Assembly (NCBI GenBank): GCA_029990205.1
Contig: JAPEKQ010000013.1
Location: 43,421 to 71,184, forward strand
Origin: a bacterium
Lineage (GTDB): Bacteria > Joyebacterota > Joyebacteria > Joyebacterales > Joyebacteraceae
Reading direction: 5' to 3'
DNA length: 27,764 nucleotides
Shown here: one piece after another, positions 15,639-22,942 of the stretch
How positions within the stretch are numbered: position 1 is the stretch's first letter
How the letters are laid out: each line of letters opens with the position of its first letter
Program-made: the position numbers and the translations under genes
Notes under the pieces: model-generated
The model's input: only the letters and a program-made list of their open reading frames with translations
Told to the model about the DNA's origin: nothing
Databases searched by the model: none

Positions 15639-16271
15639 TCAGGCAGGTGTGCCAGTCGAGCTCGAGGCCGTCCGTCGGCACTTCACATCACGAAGACTCC
15701 GCACCAGGTCGGCGGCCTCGCGCGGGCACCGCAGCTCGGTCAGCCGGACCCGAGCGCCCTCGCCGACGCTGAAGAACTCGCGGTACGAACGACTGCGGTG
15801 GCGGTGCGTCCGGATCACCCACCACAGGATCGAATCGCGGCTGAAGAACGAGATCTGGAACGTCTCCCGGTTTCCGCCGAACAGCTCCTCCCCCGACGCG
15901 GCGCGCCTCACTGTGCGAGAGAGGGCGCGCCGGAAGACAACCGGGAACGAGTAGTCGAGCCACACCGCGTCGGTCGCCCGCGACAACACGATGTCCCGTG
16001 CCTTCGCGTAGTTCCCGTCAACGACCCAGCGGTCGCCCGCGACATGTTGTCTGACGCGCTCGCGGAACTCGTCGGTCGGGCACTCACTCCAGTTCGGTCC
16101 CCAGTACAGAGCGTCGAGCTCCACGTGCGGCATGTCGAGGGTCTCAGCGATGCGTCGCGCGAGCGTGGTCTTCCCTGCGCAACTGGTCCCGACGACCATG
16201 ATGCGCTTCATGGCCACGGGTCGCTCCATGGCCACGGGTCGCTCCACGGCCACGGGTCGCTCCGTGACCAT
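15639..16271 (-). CDS. P-loop kinase (adenylate-kinase/FlaR-like topology protein)
   Basis: Up to 210 residues. The Walker A motif VVGTSCAGKTTLARR sits near the N-terminus, followed by the strand PHVELDALYWGPNW, ERVRQHVAGDRWVVDGNYAKARD (Walker B-like D-GNY), AVWLDYSFPVVFRRAL and a basic lid region ending SILWWVIRTH. This is the pattern of small AAA/adenylate-kinase-like (FlaR-type) proteins that phosphorylate an unknown small molecule. The start is uncertain. MKRIMVVG at 16211 fits the family; ATG 16229 and ATG 16271 lie in frame because an 18-base repeat has inserted extra ERPVA(M/V) units. None has a strong ribosome site. I give the longest form that does not run into the preceding gene. 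Confidence 0.75.
   Translation of the reverse strand: MVTERPVAVERPVAMERPVAMKRIMVVGTSCAGKTTLARRIAETLDMPHVELDALYWGPNWSECPTDEFRERVRQHVAGDRWVVDGNYAKARDIVLSRATDAVWLDYSFPVVFRRALSRTVRRAASGEELFGGNRETFQISFFSRDSILWWVIRTHRHRSRSYREFFSVGEGARVRLTELRCPREAADLVRSLRDVKCRRTASSSTGTPA
16211..16264. repeat. Three tandem copies of an 18-bp in-frame repeat
   Basis: The unit TGGCCACGGGTCGCTCCA occurs at 16211-16228 and 16229-16246, and with two changes at 16247-16264; a decayed fourth copy may begin at 16265. In the kinase frame each unit encodes (M/V)ERPVA, and two copies supply an in-frame ATG. Being a multiple of three, copy-number change would lengthen or shorten the N-terminus without shifting the frame. Confidence 0.95.
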
Positions 16272-16305
16272 GATACGCGCGTCGGCTGTGGCACCGCCGC
16301 GCGTG

Positions 16306-16791
16306 TCAGCTGCGGGGAGCATTGAGTTCCTTCGCCATGTGGATGTTCGTGATGGCGTATCCGAGGCTTTCGTACAGGGAGCGGGCCGGTGTGTTCTTGC
16401 CGAACACATGCAACGCGATCCTCGATATCCCCCGCTTCCTCAGCTCATCTTCGAAGTGAAGGAGCGACCGACGTCCGTAACCCTTCCGACGGTGCGCCTC
16501 GTCGATCCTGAAATCGCACAGGAATGCAGACCCGCCGCTCGGACGCATCTTGACGACGAACCAGATCATGCCGACCTTCGACCGGCTCTCGGCGTCGACG
16601 ATCGTGAAGATACTGTTGTTCGCCGTGTCGACGCCGTCCGGGAGAAGCTCATCGTAGGTCTTGCGGGCCTTCTCCTCGGCCTCATCCGACCTCCAGTTCC
16701 CGGCCTCCACGTTCCCGGCGGCGTAGTCGGGTATCGCGAGGGCGAGGTACGCCTGGAACTCCGTCTCATCCATGGGAACGAACTCGAGCAT
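16306..16791 (-). CDS. GNAT family N-acetyltransferase
   Basis: 161 residues from ATG 16791 with AGGAG nine bases upstream. The acetyl-CoA-binding segment AFLCDFRIDEAHRRKGYGRRSLLHFE contains R-R-K-G-Y-G. It is followed by ISRIALHVFGKNTPARSLYESLGYAITNIHM, the classic GNAT beta-5/beta-6 pattern with the Asn and Tyr that close the active site. The substrate is unknown, but the closest pattern is RimI/YncA-like acetyltransferases with unassigned acceptors. It sits 13 bases after the methyltransferase stop and 34 bases before the kinase, in one probable transcript. Not related in its N-terminal half to the other GNAT at 5584-6153. Confidence 0.87.
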   Translation of the reverse strand: MLEFVPMDETEFQAYLALAIPDYAAGNVEAGNWRSDEAEEKARKTYDELLPDGVDTANNSIFTIVDAESRSKVGMIWFVVKMRPSGGSAFLCDFRIDEAHRRKGYGRRSLLHFEDELRKRGISRIALHVFGKNTPARSLYESLGYAITNIHMAKELNAPRS

Positions 16792-16804
16792 GCAATGTCT
16801 CCTG

Positions 16805-17431
16805 CTAGCTGCGCGGGTCCCGCAGTGCGACGTATGCCCGCGCGCGAAGCCGCTTCGTCCTCTCATCGTCCATGTACGTCACGAACTCAAGCTCCCGAGC
16901 CACCGTGAGGGCGTGGTCGGCGAGCAGGCGGCGGACCTGCTCGGGGCTGTGCATGTAGATGGTCACGCTCTCGTCGGTTCCCGTGTGCTCCCGACCCGCC
17001 GTCAGCTCGTCCGGCTCGTCGGCATTGCGGTCGCCGACAGTGAACGCGAACAGCCCTCCGTCGCAGAGCATCCGCCCCGCCTCGTGGAACACAGGGGTGT
17101 GATCCTTGATGAAGTTGAGCACACCGACACAGATGACGTGGTCGAGCGAACCGTCGGCGTACGGGTACGGCGGCGATGTCAGATCGTGCTGCTGCAGGTC
17201 TTCGGCAAAGCCCTTCAGCCGAGTGCCCTCGAGCATGACCTCGGATGCATCCATACCGAGGACTCGCAATCCCGCCATGTGGAACGGGAGCGAGCCGAGC
17301 CCGGTGCCGATGCCAAGATCCAGAAGTGTGTCACCCGGCCGCACGTACTTGTAGGCGAGACCGAACACGACCTCGGGACCCAGCCACCCGGTCACCTCAG
17401 CCTGTTCGTCGTAGTAGTCGGTGTATGACAT
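16805..17431 (-). CDS. Class I SAM-dependent methyltransferase
   Basis: 208 residues, ATG 17431, GGAGGAG upstream. SAM motif I TLLDLGIGTGLGSLPF (about 35-50), acidic motif II VLGMDASEVML, motif post-I HDLTSPPYPYADGSLDHVICVG and GGLFAFTVGDRN make a confident Methyltransf_11-type fold. The N-terminal MSYTDYYDEQAEVTGW helix is a typical lid. It precedes the GNAT and P-loop kinase genes by short gaps; three small-molecule-modifying enzymes in a row suggest a shared but unidentified substrate pathway or general detoxification. That link is inference. Confidence 0.87.
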   Translation of the reverse strand: MSYTDYYDEQAEVTGWLGPEVVFGLAYKYVRPGDTLLDLGIGTGLGSLPFHMAGLRVLGMDASEVMLEGTRLKGFAEDLQQHDLTSPPYPYADGSLDHVICVGVLNFIKDHTPVFHEAGRMLCDGGLFAFTVGDRNADEPDELTAGREHTGTDESVTIYMHSPEQVRRLLADHALTVARELEFVTYMDDERTKRLRARAYVALRDPRS

Positions 17432-17455
17432 TGCTGGTCTACTCCTCCGCGGCAG

Positions 17456-17560
17456 CTACTTCTTCGCCATGTACGCGGTCGCGAAGAAGAACGCCGAGAT
17501 GCCGAGAAGCAGCACGCCGACGCCGACAAAGAACTGACCCAGAACCACCAGGACTCCCAT
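17456..17560 (-). CDS. 34-residue single-pass membrane peptide
   Basis: A short open frame MGVLVVLGQFFVGVGVLLLG followed by ISAFFFATAYMAKK and TAG. GGGAG lies six bases before the ATG at 17560, an ideal ribosome site; an in-frame ATG 18 bases earlier overlaps that site and is less likely. The peptide is one long hydrophobic helix with a Lys-Lys end, like many real small membrane proteins. It fills the gap between the methyltransferase and the split permease. Function unknown; it might be a subunit of the permease, which is inference. Confidence 0.6.
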   Translation of the reverse strand: MGVLVVLGQFFVGVGVLLLGISAFFFATAYMAKK

Positions 17561-17623
17561 GTTGATCTCCCTTCTCATGTGATGACACCGGCGCGAACCG
17601 GCCAGCCGCGTCCGCGCGGGTCG

Positions 17624-18229
17624 TTACCGTGACCGTCCCTCCTGGCGAACGTGTCGTCCTTGTTCCGAATCACGTCTGTCGCCTTTCGCCCGCCTCTCGC
17701 CTTCCGGATCCGGCAACTCGTACCCGCTTCGCTCAAACCAGCGCCCGATCGCCGCCGACGTCACCAGGACAAGAGGCAGCGACACCGCGAACCTGACCGC
17801 CGTGAACCTCCAGCCCAGGAACGACGCTTCGAACAGGGTCATTGGGATTCTAGAGATTCCCGCGAAGGACAGGAAGGCGATGACAACCCCAAGCCTTGCC
17901 CGCTTCCTGTAGAGCGCGTCCGCAACCGGCAGTCCCACATGCAGCCCTCCGACCGTGCCTCCGGCCAGGAGAAACGCCCAGACATATGAGCGAAGACCCG
18001 ATCCGTGCCCCATGTGCCTCTCGACGGTCTCCGTCTTCACCCACACCTCGAACAACCCGATGATGACGAAGACACACGGCAGAATCTTGAGCATCTGGAT
18101 GAAGAACGACATGAAGTGCCCGCCGATCTCCTCTCCGGGCGCGAATCCGACGGCGAGAGAGACCAGAACGAAGATCGCGAAGAGCGTACCGAGGCCGATG
18201 GCCCACATGTGTTGTCGGAGCGCGTTCAC
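17624..18229 (-). CDS. Permease half-protein (DUF318/ArsP_1-like), second gene of pair
   Basis: 201 residues from GTG 18229, with GGAGAG upstream and a GTGA overlap with the preceding permease gene. About five membrane segments are visible: residues 8-29, 40-62, 82-103, 117-137 and 145-163, ending in a long charged tail (DPEGERRAKGDRRD...). The GGTVGGLHVGLPVADALYRKRARLGVVIAFLSF stretch has the Gly/Pro-rich re-entrant loop pattern of predicted permeases of the DUF318/YraQ/ArsP_1 family, but lacks the Cys residues of arsenic exporters. Together with its partner it would make the two inverted repeats of a normal single-chain permease. The substrate is unknown. Confidence 0.7.
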   Translation of the reverse strand: MNALRQHMWAIGLGTLFAIFVLVSLAVGFAPGEEIGGHFMSFFIQMLKILPCVFVIIGLFEVWVKTETVERHMGHGSGLRSYVWAFLLAGGTVGGLHVGLPVADALYRKRARLGVVIAFLSFAGISRIPMTLFEASFLGWRFTAVRFAVSLPLVLVTSAAIGRWFERSGYELPDPEGERRAKGDRRDSEQGRHVRQEGRSR

Positions 18230-18708
18230 AGGAGCTCTCCGAACACGAGCCCGGTCACCAGAGCGACCGCGAGCGCGACAAGAAGGCCTGCCACGTTTCT
18301 GACCAGTGACAGTCTTCCGCCGAGGTACTTCTTCTCCACCGGGAAGGTCACGACGCCGACCATCATGAGAGTCATGGAGAAGGCCGAGAGCACCATGTAC
18401 AGCGCGCCCCTCTCGAGAAGCACGCCACAGAGCGGGAACGCGATGAACCCCGGCATGACGGAGATCGACCCGATACCGAGAGCGGCTCCCATCGCCACCC
18501 ACCGGTTCTCCGGCGCCAGCGTGCGCAGCAAGACCTGCTCGGGCAGGAGGTAGAGAGCCACCGCGACGAGCACCAGCATCACGATGAAGGCCGGGGCGAT
18601 CTTCATGAACCGCCCGAGCGCGATGCGGAGCGCGCGCACCGTCTTCTCTCTGTTCGCCAACAGCGAGAGCACCAGAAGGATCGCTGTCAGGATGTAGACC
18701 GCGTACAT
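18226..18708 (-). CDS. Permease half-protein (DUF318/ArsP_1-like), first gene of pair
   Basis: 160 residues from ATG 18708, GAGGGG upstream. Membrane segments at about 3-18, 36-55, 70-96, 104-126 and 139-157. The loop GIGSISVMPGFIAFPLCGVLLERGAL is the counterpart of the Gly-Pro loop in the partner protein and matches the conserved pore-loop position in DUF318-type permeases. The stop overlaps the partner GTG, so equal synthesis of two halves of one transporter is likely. No heavy-metal or arsenic resistance genes lie nearby to suggest a substrate. Confidence 0.7.
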   Translation of the reverse strand: MYAVYILTAILLVLSLLANREKTVRALRIALGRFMKIAPAFIVMLVLVAVALYLLPEQVLLRTLAPENRWVAMGAALGIGSISVMPGFIAFPLCGVLLERGALYMVLSAFSMTLMMVGVVTFPVEKKYLGGRLSLVRNVAGLLVALAVALVTGLVFGELL

Positions 18709-18797
18709 CGCCCCTCGCTCTCTACGAAGCAGATCGCCACAATGGTCAGGGCTGCGGCGATCCACCGGAGTATCCAGAACCTCACTCAGCCTTCGCG

Positions 18798-20591
18798 CTA
18801 CTCGAAGCGGATGTCATCCAGATAGAACGTGACCGTGCGCCCGTGGCCGCCCAGCGTCCACACGAAGGGCGTCTTGATGCGACTCAGGTCCTCGCCGCGA
18901 AGGTCGATGCTGTAGCGCTTCCACTCTCGCTTCAGCTTCACGCCCTTGCGCTCGGCCTTCGCCGTGTCGTGGTACGGCTTGTCGCTACCCAGGATGCCCA
19001 CGGCGAAGTCGACTATCTCCCCGCCGTCCTCACCCCGAGCCCAGAAGGTCAGCTTCTCGGCGCCCGTCAGGTCAAAGCCGCCAGGCAGATCACCCCAGTC
19101 ATTGACCGGGTGCTGCCATGCGACACCGACCCACATACCGGGCTCGTCGTAGATGAACTTGAGACAGCGCTCGCCGCTGTGGGGCGAGTCGGTGCACTCG
19201 GCGTCCATGGTCAGCGCGTCGTGGGCACCCATCCACCCCGACGGGAACCACGGCGAGGACTTGCCGTCCGCATAGACCGCCAGCGGCAGCATGACGCGAA
19301 CGGGTCCCGTCGGGCCGTCCACCTTGATGGGCACGTTCGCCGCGGCTCCGCCGCCCGTCCCGTCGCTCGCGGTCATATAGAGGCGGTAGATGCCGCCACC
19401 GGGCATGACGAGCGTGGCGCCCCCCGGTGATGACGCCGTGATGATGCCGTCCAGCTCGAGCGGCGCAGGCCCCGTGTCGCCACCAGTGTCGTACTCGGCA
19501 ACTTCACCGGTGACCATCCATGCGACGTCGACCGCGGCGCCCTCCGGGTCAACGATGTCGAGGTCGACGTGGACCGTGTCCCCCGGCTGCACGACGTCCG
19601 GACCGCGCAGACCGAAGGACCGGATCTCCGGACAGAGGTCAGCCGGCGGCTTGCCGCTCCATACCTCGGTCATCGCGTCGACCGCCGCCAGCTTGTCGCC
19701 GTTCGGCAGGAACATGCCGTACCAGGTCGAGGTCGCCTCAACCTTGAAACCCCACGCGAACGCGAAGCCACCGAGACAGAGCCCGCCCGCATCGAGGCAC
19801 CCGGCGGTGAAGGCGTCGCGGTAGACCGCGGCCTTCTCCGTGCTGGTCAGCTCGGGCGGCGCGCCGAACTCCGTCATCTCGATCTCCCATGTTCCCGGAG
19901 GACCGAACTCGGTGATAACGATGGGCTTGGTCCCCCCCAGACTCCGGTACCGCTCCGGAATCGAGGGAAGCCCGCCGTAGGAGTTGATGCCCATGATGTC
20001 GATGTCGGGACACAGAGTGTGAACGGCCTCGACGCGCCGGCCGCCGATGTCCGCGGTGACTGTCATGGTGGGGTGATTCGGATCGAGGTCCTTGATCATC
20101 GCCGCCACGGCCTGCACGTGCGACCAGACCGCCGCGTCGTCTCCCTCGGCGAACCCTTCCATCTCGTTGCCGACGGCCCACATGAGCAGAGCGGGATGGT
20201 CCCGATAGGTCAGGACATCCCGCCGCACGCGTTCGAACTGCTCGGTCACCATGTCGAGGTCGTTGTAGTCGAAGCCGTGTCGAGGATGACCCAGCCAGTG
20301 GCCGACTACGACGGTCAGACCCAACTCCTGCGCCTCGTCGAGCTCCTCACCCAGCCCGGTTCCTACCCCCCAGGTCCGGAACGTGTTGCCCCCGGCTGCG
20401 GCCAGCATGTCCCTCGACGCATCGCCGCCGGCGCCCTTGACGAAGTAGGGTTCGCCGTCCCGAAACAGCTGCCATCGTCCGTCGGCGGTCTCGATGACCT
20501 CCACCGGGACCGCCTGACTCCAGGCCTCCTGCAGCGGCAGCAGGACCGAAGCGATCGCCACTGCTGCCACGAAAGCAACGCGTCTATGCAT
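18798..20591 (-). CDS. Secreted clan-A (TIM-barrel) glycoside hydrolase with C-terminal carbohydrate-binding-like module
   Basis: 597 residues from ATG 20591 with GGGGAG nine bases upstream. A signal peptide ends near QEAWSQA. Residues about 30-340 form a GH2/GH5-like (beta/alpha)8 barrel: acid/base Glu143 in LLMWAVGNEMEG and nucleophile Glu228 in PIVITEFGPPG. An Ig-like PKD-type segment follows (about 350-435: VVQPGDTVHVDLDIVDPEG, then GGGIYRLYMTASDGTGG). The last ~150 residues are a jelly-roll with ERCLKFIYDEPGMWVGVAWQ and ending VTFYLDDIRFE, like carbohydrate-binding modules. It is exported and should act on a polysaccharide not identifiable here. Two secreted proteins lie upstream. Confidence 0.82.
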   Translation of the reverse strand: MHRRVAFVAAVAIASVLLPLQEAWSQAVPVEVIETADGRWQLFRDGEPYFVKGAGGDASRDMLAAAGGNTFRTWGVGTGLGEELDEAQELGLTVVVGHWLGHPRHGFDYNDLDMVTEQFERVRRDVLTYRDHPALLMWAVGNEMEGFAEGDDAAVWSHVQAVAAMIKDLDPNHPTMTVTADIGGRRVEAVHTLCPDIDIMGINSYGGLPSIPERYRSLGGTKPIVITEFGPPGTWEIEMTEFGAPPELTSTEKAAVYRDAFTAGCLDAGGLCLGGFAFAWGFKVEATSTWYGMFLPNGDKLAAVDAMTEVWSGKPPADLCPEIRSFGLRGPDVVQPGDTVHVDLDIVDPEGAAVDVAWMVTGEVAEYDTGGDTGPAPLELDGIITASSPGGATLVMPGGGIYRLYMTASDGTGGGAAANVPIKVDGPTGPVRVMLPLAVYADGKSSPWFPSGWMGAHDALTMDAECTDSPHSGERCLKFIYDEPGMWVGVAWQHPVNDWGDLPGGFDLTGAEKLTFWARGEDGGEIVDFAVGILGSDKPYHDTAKAERKGVKLKREWKRYSIDLRGEDLSRIKTPFVWTLGGHGRTVTFYLDDIRFE

Positions 20592-20696
20592 GGACCCGGC
20601 TCCCCTCTCCTCTGGTCGCTCCGCCGGACGACCCGCGCGCCCGCGGACGAGCGCCGGCACATGAGTTCCTGTCAGGACGAGGGTAGCTCAACACGG

Positions 20697-21359
20697 CTAT
20701 CTGAAGCACGCCTTGATTCGGCCCCAGGTCGACGGGCGCGCCGGGGTCTCCAGCCACGCGATCTCGAGATACGGCTCCAGACTCCCGGCGTCTTTCGCGT
20801 AGAGGTACACGGTCGGGATGTCGAACCACCCGAACGGCACCTCGTCGACGATCTGCCAGCCGTAGTTCGTTGCCGCGCCGGCGGCGAACGCCTCGACGTC
20901 CGCGGTCACATCCCACGACATCCAGCCATAATCCTGCGGGACGATCGAACCGGACGTCCGCGCGGCCGCGAGCGCCGGTCGCGTGTTCCACGTCACCGTG
21001 CTCTCATCCCAGTCACTCGCGATGCGGAAGCAACTGAGGTCGCGGCCCGTCGGGTCGTTGTCGAAACGCCAGAAGTAGTAGGCGTTGAGCGTCACCGACT
21101 CGAGCGCGCCCCCCGGGGGAATCGAGGAGAGGTCGAACCTCACGAGGCCGTCGGACTGCCAGTTCTCCGGATGTGATGGATGACCATATCGGTTTCGGAT
21201 TCTCATCCGGTCGTCGAACTCGTAGTTGGTGTCCGGGTCCCGCATGTTGATCGGTGCGTCGTCCGTGGGCGGTCCGATGACGTCGGCCGGTCCCGCGGAC
21301 GCCATCAGGAGAGCCAGCGCGACGGTCAGCACCGCGGTGCGCGTTCCTGTCTGCATCAT
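20697..21359 (-). CDS. Secreted DNRLRE/CBM96-like protein with W-G-x-I-K C-terminal tail
   Basis: 220 residues from ATG 21359 (a second ATG follows at 21356). The signal peptide TAVLTVALALLMASAGPA is followed by a beta-rich domain. Segments LVRFDLSSIPPGGALESVTL, ISAS-like DWDESTVTWNTRPA, MSWDVTADVEAF and LEPYLEIAW are the successive conserved strands of DNRLRE-type modules found in secreted proteins that bind carbohydrates or lie on surfaces. It ends with RPSTWGRIKACFR, nearly the same tail as the beta-helix protein encoded just upstream. No membrane helix follows, so the tail is not a classical cell-wall sorting signal. Confidence 0.75.
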   Translation of the reverse strand: MMQTGTRTAVLTVALALLMASAGPADVIGPPTDDAPINMRDPDTNYEFDDRMRIRNRYGHPSHPENWQSDGLVRFDLSSIPPGGALESVTLNAYYFWRFDNDPTGRDLSCFRIASDWDESTVTWNTRPALAAARTSGSIVPQDYGWMSWDVTADVEAFAAGAATNYGWQIVDEVPFGWFDIPTVYLYAKDAGSLEPYLEIAWLETPARPSTWGRIKACFR

Positions 21360-21414
21360 CGTCTTCCCTGTTCTGTTCGCTGCTCTGTCTCAGCCGGTCA
21401 GAGAGATGGCTCCC

Positions 21415-22707
21415 CTACCGGTACAACGTCTTGATCTTCCCCCACGTCATCGGCGTGACCACGGTCGTGCACCCGCAGCCTACGCCGTATGCGCCCATGT
21501 CACCACCGTCATGCGCGGTTCCCACGCACGGCGAGCAGTCCTCGAGTGTGAAGTCACCCGCGGCCGGCCCGCACATCAGCGGGTCGACATGGATGTTGCT
21601 GTACACGGAGTCAGGCACGGCGGATCCGTGCGAGAGACCACCCACGAAGTCGTTGTGGGTGGCTATCACGTACCCGTACGAAGAGATGAACTCGAACATT
21701 GTCTCCCCGGCGACGATGTTCCCGCGCATGAAGTAGATCGGCGCGTCGATGTAGAGCCACTCATGAGCGAGATCACCCATGAATGTGTTGTGATACAGCT
21801 CGAGATACCCGAACGGATAGTCCTGCGCCTGGTTCTCGGCGTCGATCAGGAAATCTCCCAGCACGGTGCAATCCCGCATCTCCACCCAGAACTGATTGGT
21901 GTTGACGAAGAACACCGGCTGAAGGTCGATGTTCCCCTCCACCGTGCAGCCGTCCAGCTCGAGGCGGGCCCCTTTGGTCGTGCCGATGGAACCGAACGTC
22001 GACCCGCTCGCCCGGCACGATGACCAGGTCCCGATGCCCAAATGGCCGACCTCGTCGTCTCCCGAGTCGAGACCCGCGCAGCTCACGTGGACCGATGCGA
22101 ACCGGCTCCTGTAGCTGTCGGCGCCGTGGGACTGGCAGGCCGTGCCGCCGCCGGGGGCCTGGTAGTAGACACCGGTGAACGTGGCGCTCCCGACGTCGCA
22201 GTCCTCGATGAGCGTGAAGCCGTAGCTGTGCATGTCGAGGTCGGTCAAGCTTGACTGCCGGAAGTCCCCGGAACCGTAGGGATCTCCCTCGGCCCCAACC
22301 GTCCCGGTGAGTTCGCACCTGAGGAACTCCACGTGGCCACCGCACCACGTCACGGCCGCATCGCCCGTGGCGGAGTGCTCGACCGTCATGTCCATGATGA
22401 TCTGACGAGGTGTGTTCGGATCCGTGTTCGGAAGATGAAACGAGGGTGACGCGCTCACGCCGCGAAGGATGGTTGAGCCACTCCCTTCGCCGATCCAGGT
22501 CAGGAACGTGTCCGTGCTCACCACGTCCTCCAGATACGTGCCCGACCTGATGAGCAGGGTGTCACCCGTGACGGCGTGATCGACCGCCGACTGGATGGTC
22601 ACGAAGTCGCCGGCACCGCTGCCGTCGACGACGTAGGTATCCGCGGCGACGGTGAAGGCAGGCACGAGAAGGAGCAGCGTCGCGGCAGCCGGAGTCCAGC
22701 GTCTCAT
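21415..22707 (-). CDS. Secreted right-handed parallel beta-helix protein with W-G-x-I-K C-terminal tail
   Basis: 430 residues from ATG 22707 with AGGAGG upstream. A signal peptide ends at FTVAA and is followed by DTYVVDGSGAGDFVTIQSAV, the usual first strand and helix of pectate-lyase/pectinesterase-like beta-helix proteins. Irregular coils with Gly, Asp and Cys repeat through about 370 residues, including HNTFMGD, MRGNIVAGETMF and THNDFVGG, typical beta-helix turns. A Cys-rich segment, MCGPAAGDFTLEDCSPCVGT and later GVGCGC, precedes the tail TPMTWGKIKTLYR. No catalytic residues of a named lyase are recognised; adhesin or glycan-binding roles are equally possible. A strong promoter and a 170-base leader precede it. 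Confidence 0.78.
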   Translation of the reverse strand: MRRWTPAAATLLLLVPAFTVAADTYVVDGSGAGDFVTIQSAVDHAVTGDTLLIRSGTYLEDVVSTDTFLTWIGEGSGSTILRGVSASPSFHLPNTDPNTPRQIIMDMTVEHSATGDAAVTWCGGHVEFLRCELTGTVGAEGDPYGSGDFRQSSLTDLDMHSYGFTLIEDCDVGSATFTGVYYQAPGGGTACQSHGADSYRSRFASVHVSCAGLDSGDDEVGHLGIGTWSSCRASGSTFGSIGTTKGARLELDGCTVEGNIDLQPVFFVNTNQFWVEMRDCTVLGDFLIDAENQAQDYPFGYLELYHNTFMGDLAHEWLYIDAPIYFMRGNIVAGETMFEFISSYGYVIATHNDFVGGLSHGSAVPDSVYSNIHVDPLMCGPAAGDFTLEDCSPCVGTAHDGGDMGAYGVGCGCTTVVTPMTWGKIKTLYR

Positions 22708-22741
22708 GATCGCACCTCCTCACCGCAAGGGGCCCGCCCGG

Positions 22742-22828
22742 TCAATGTGTGGTCGACTCTCTGTCCGGGGCACTCAGCGGAAACACAAGACCCCGGAGCA
22801 CTCGCAACTCAGAGTCTCTCCGGGGCAT
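22742..22828 (-). CDS. Possible 28-residue leader peptide
   Basis: An ATG at 22828 preceded by AAGGAGGACGG, one of the best ribosome sites in the window, opens a frame of 28 codons (MPRRDSELRVLRGLVFPLSA...) ending at TGA 22742, 34 bases before the beta-helix ATG. It lies wholly in the leader and overlaps the hairpin. No homologue recognised; the composition is ordinary for random high-GC sequence apart from the ribosome site. Confidence 0.3.
   Translation of the reverse strand: MPRRDSELRVLRGLVFPLSAPDRESTTH
22791..22825 (-). promoter_or_regulatory. Leader hairpin upstream of the beta-helix gene
   Basis: CCCCGGAG pairs perfectly with CTCCGGGG (22818-22825 with 22791-22798), and an inner ACTC/GAGT stem inside the 19-base loop lengthens it. 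It starts directly after the leader-peptide ATG. A weakly T-rich stretch follows but no clear U-run, so it could be an attenuator, an mRNA stabiliser or a translation switch. Confidence 0.45.
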
Positions 22829-22884
22829 CCGTCCTCCTTCTATGTCACAGCTGCGTCAGCTCATCGGTCAAGCCTTACGTTTTG

Positions 22885-22913
22885 ATACTAGCAGAAACAC
22901 CATTCCGTGTCAA
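22885..22913 (-). promoter_or_regulatory. Strong sigma-70-type promoter for the beta-helix/DNRLRE/glycoside hydrolase region
   Basis: On the minus strand a perfect TTGACA (22913-22908) and TAGTAT (22890-22885) are separated by exactly 17 bases. The spacing is ideal and the -35 box is exact. Expected transcription start near 22878 leaves about 170 bases of leader before the beta-helix ATG. It is the best promoter in the window and is AT-rich against its surroundings. Confidence 0.8.
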
Positions 22914-22917
22914 CGGT

Positions 22918-22934
22918 CGAGACATCCGGTCTCG
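22918..22934 (-). terminator. Hairpin after the AssT-like lipoprotein gene
   Basis: CGAGAC and GTCTCG form a perfect 6-base-pair stem with a 5-base loop, 9 bases beyond the stop at 22943 and just before the -35 box of the next promoter. It lacks a U-run, so it may mark a transcript boundary or serve as an operator. Seen directly; its role is inferred from position. Confidence 0.3.
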
Positions 22935-22942
22935 GTGCCCGT

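Noticed and set aside
16211-16264. CRISPR-like repeat
   Set aside because: Copies are directly adjacent with no spacers, and they lie in a coding frame.
1-18708. Integron cassette array (many small co-directional GNAT, methyltransferase, DinB genes)
   Set aside because: Genes overlap by 4 bases or have gaps of only a few bases, leaving no room for attC sites, and no integrase is visible.
17624-18708. Arsenic (ArsP) or heavy-metal exporter
   Set aside because: The conserved Cys residues of such permeases are missing and no ars or metal genes are adjacent.
19569-21176. Plus-strand open frame of 535 codons
   Set aside because: Antisense to the glycoside hydrolase and DNRLRE genes, both of which have signal peptides and motifs; composition is typical of a complementary frame in high-GC DNA.
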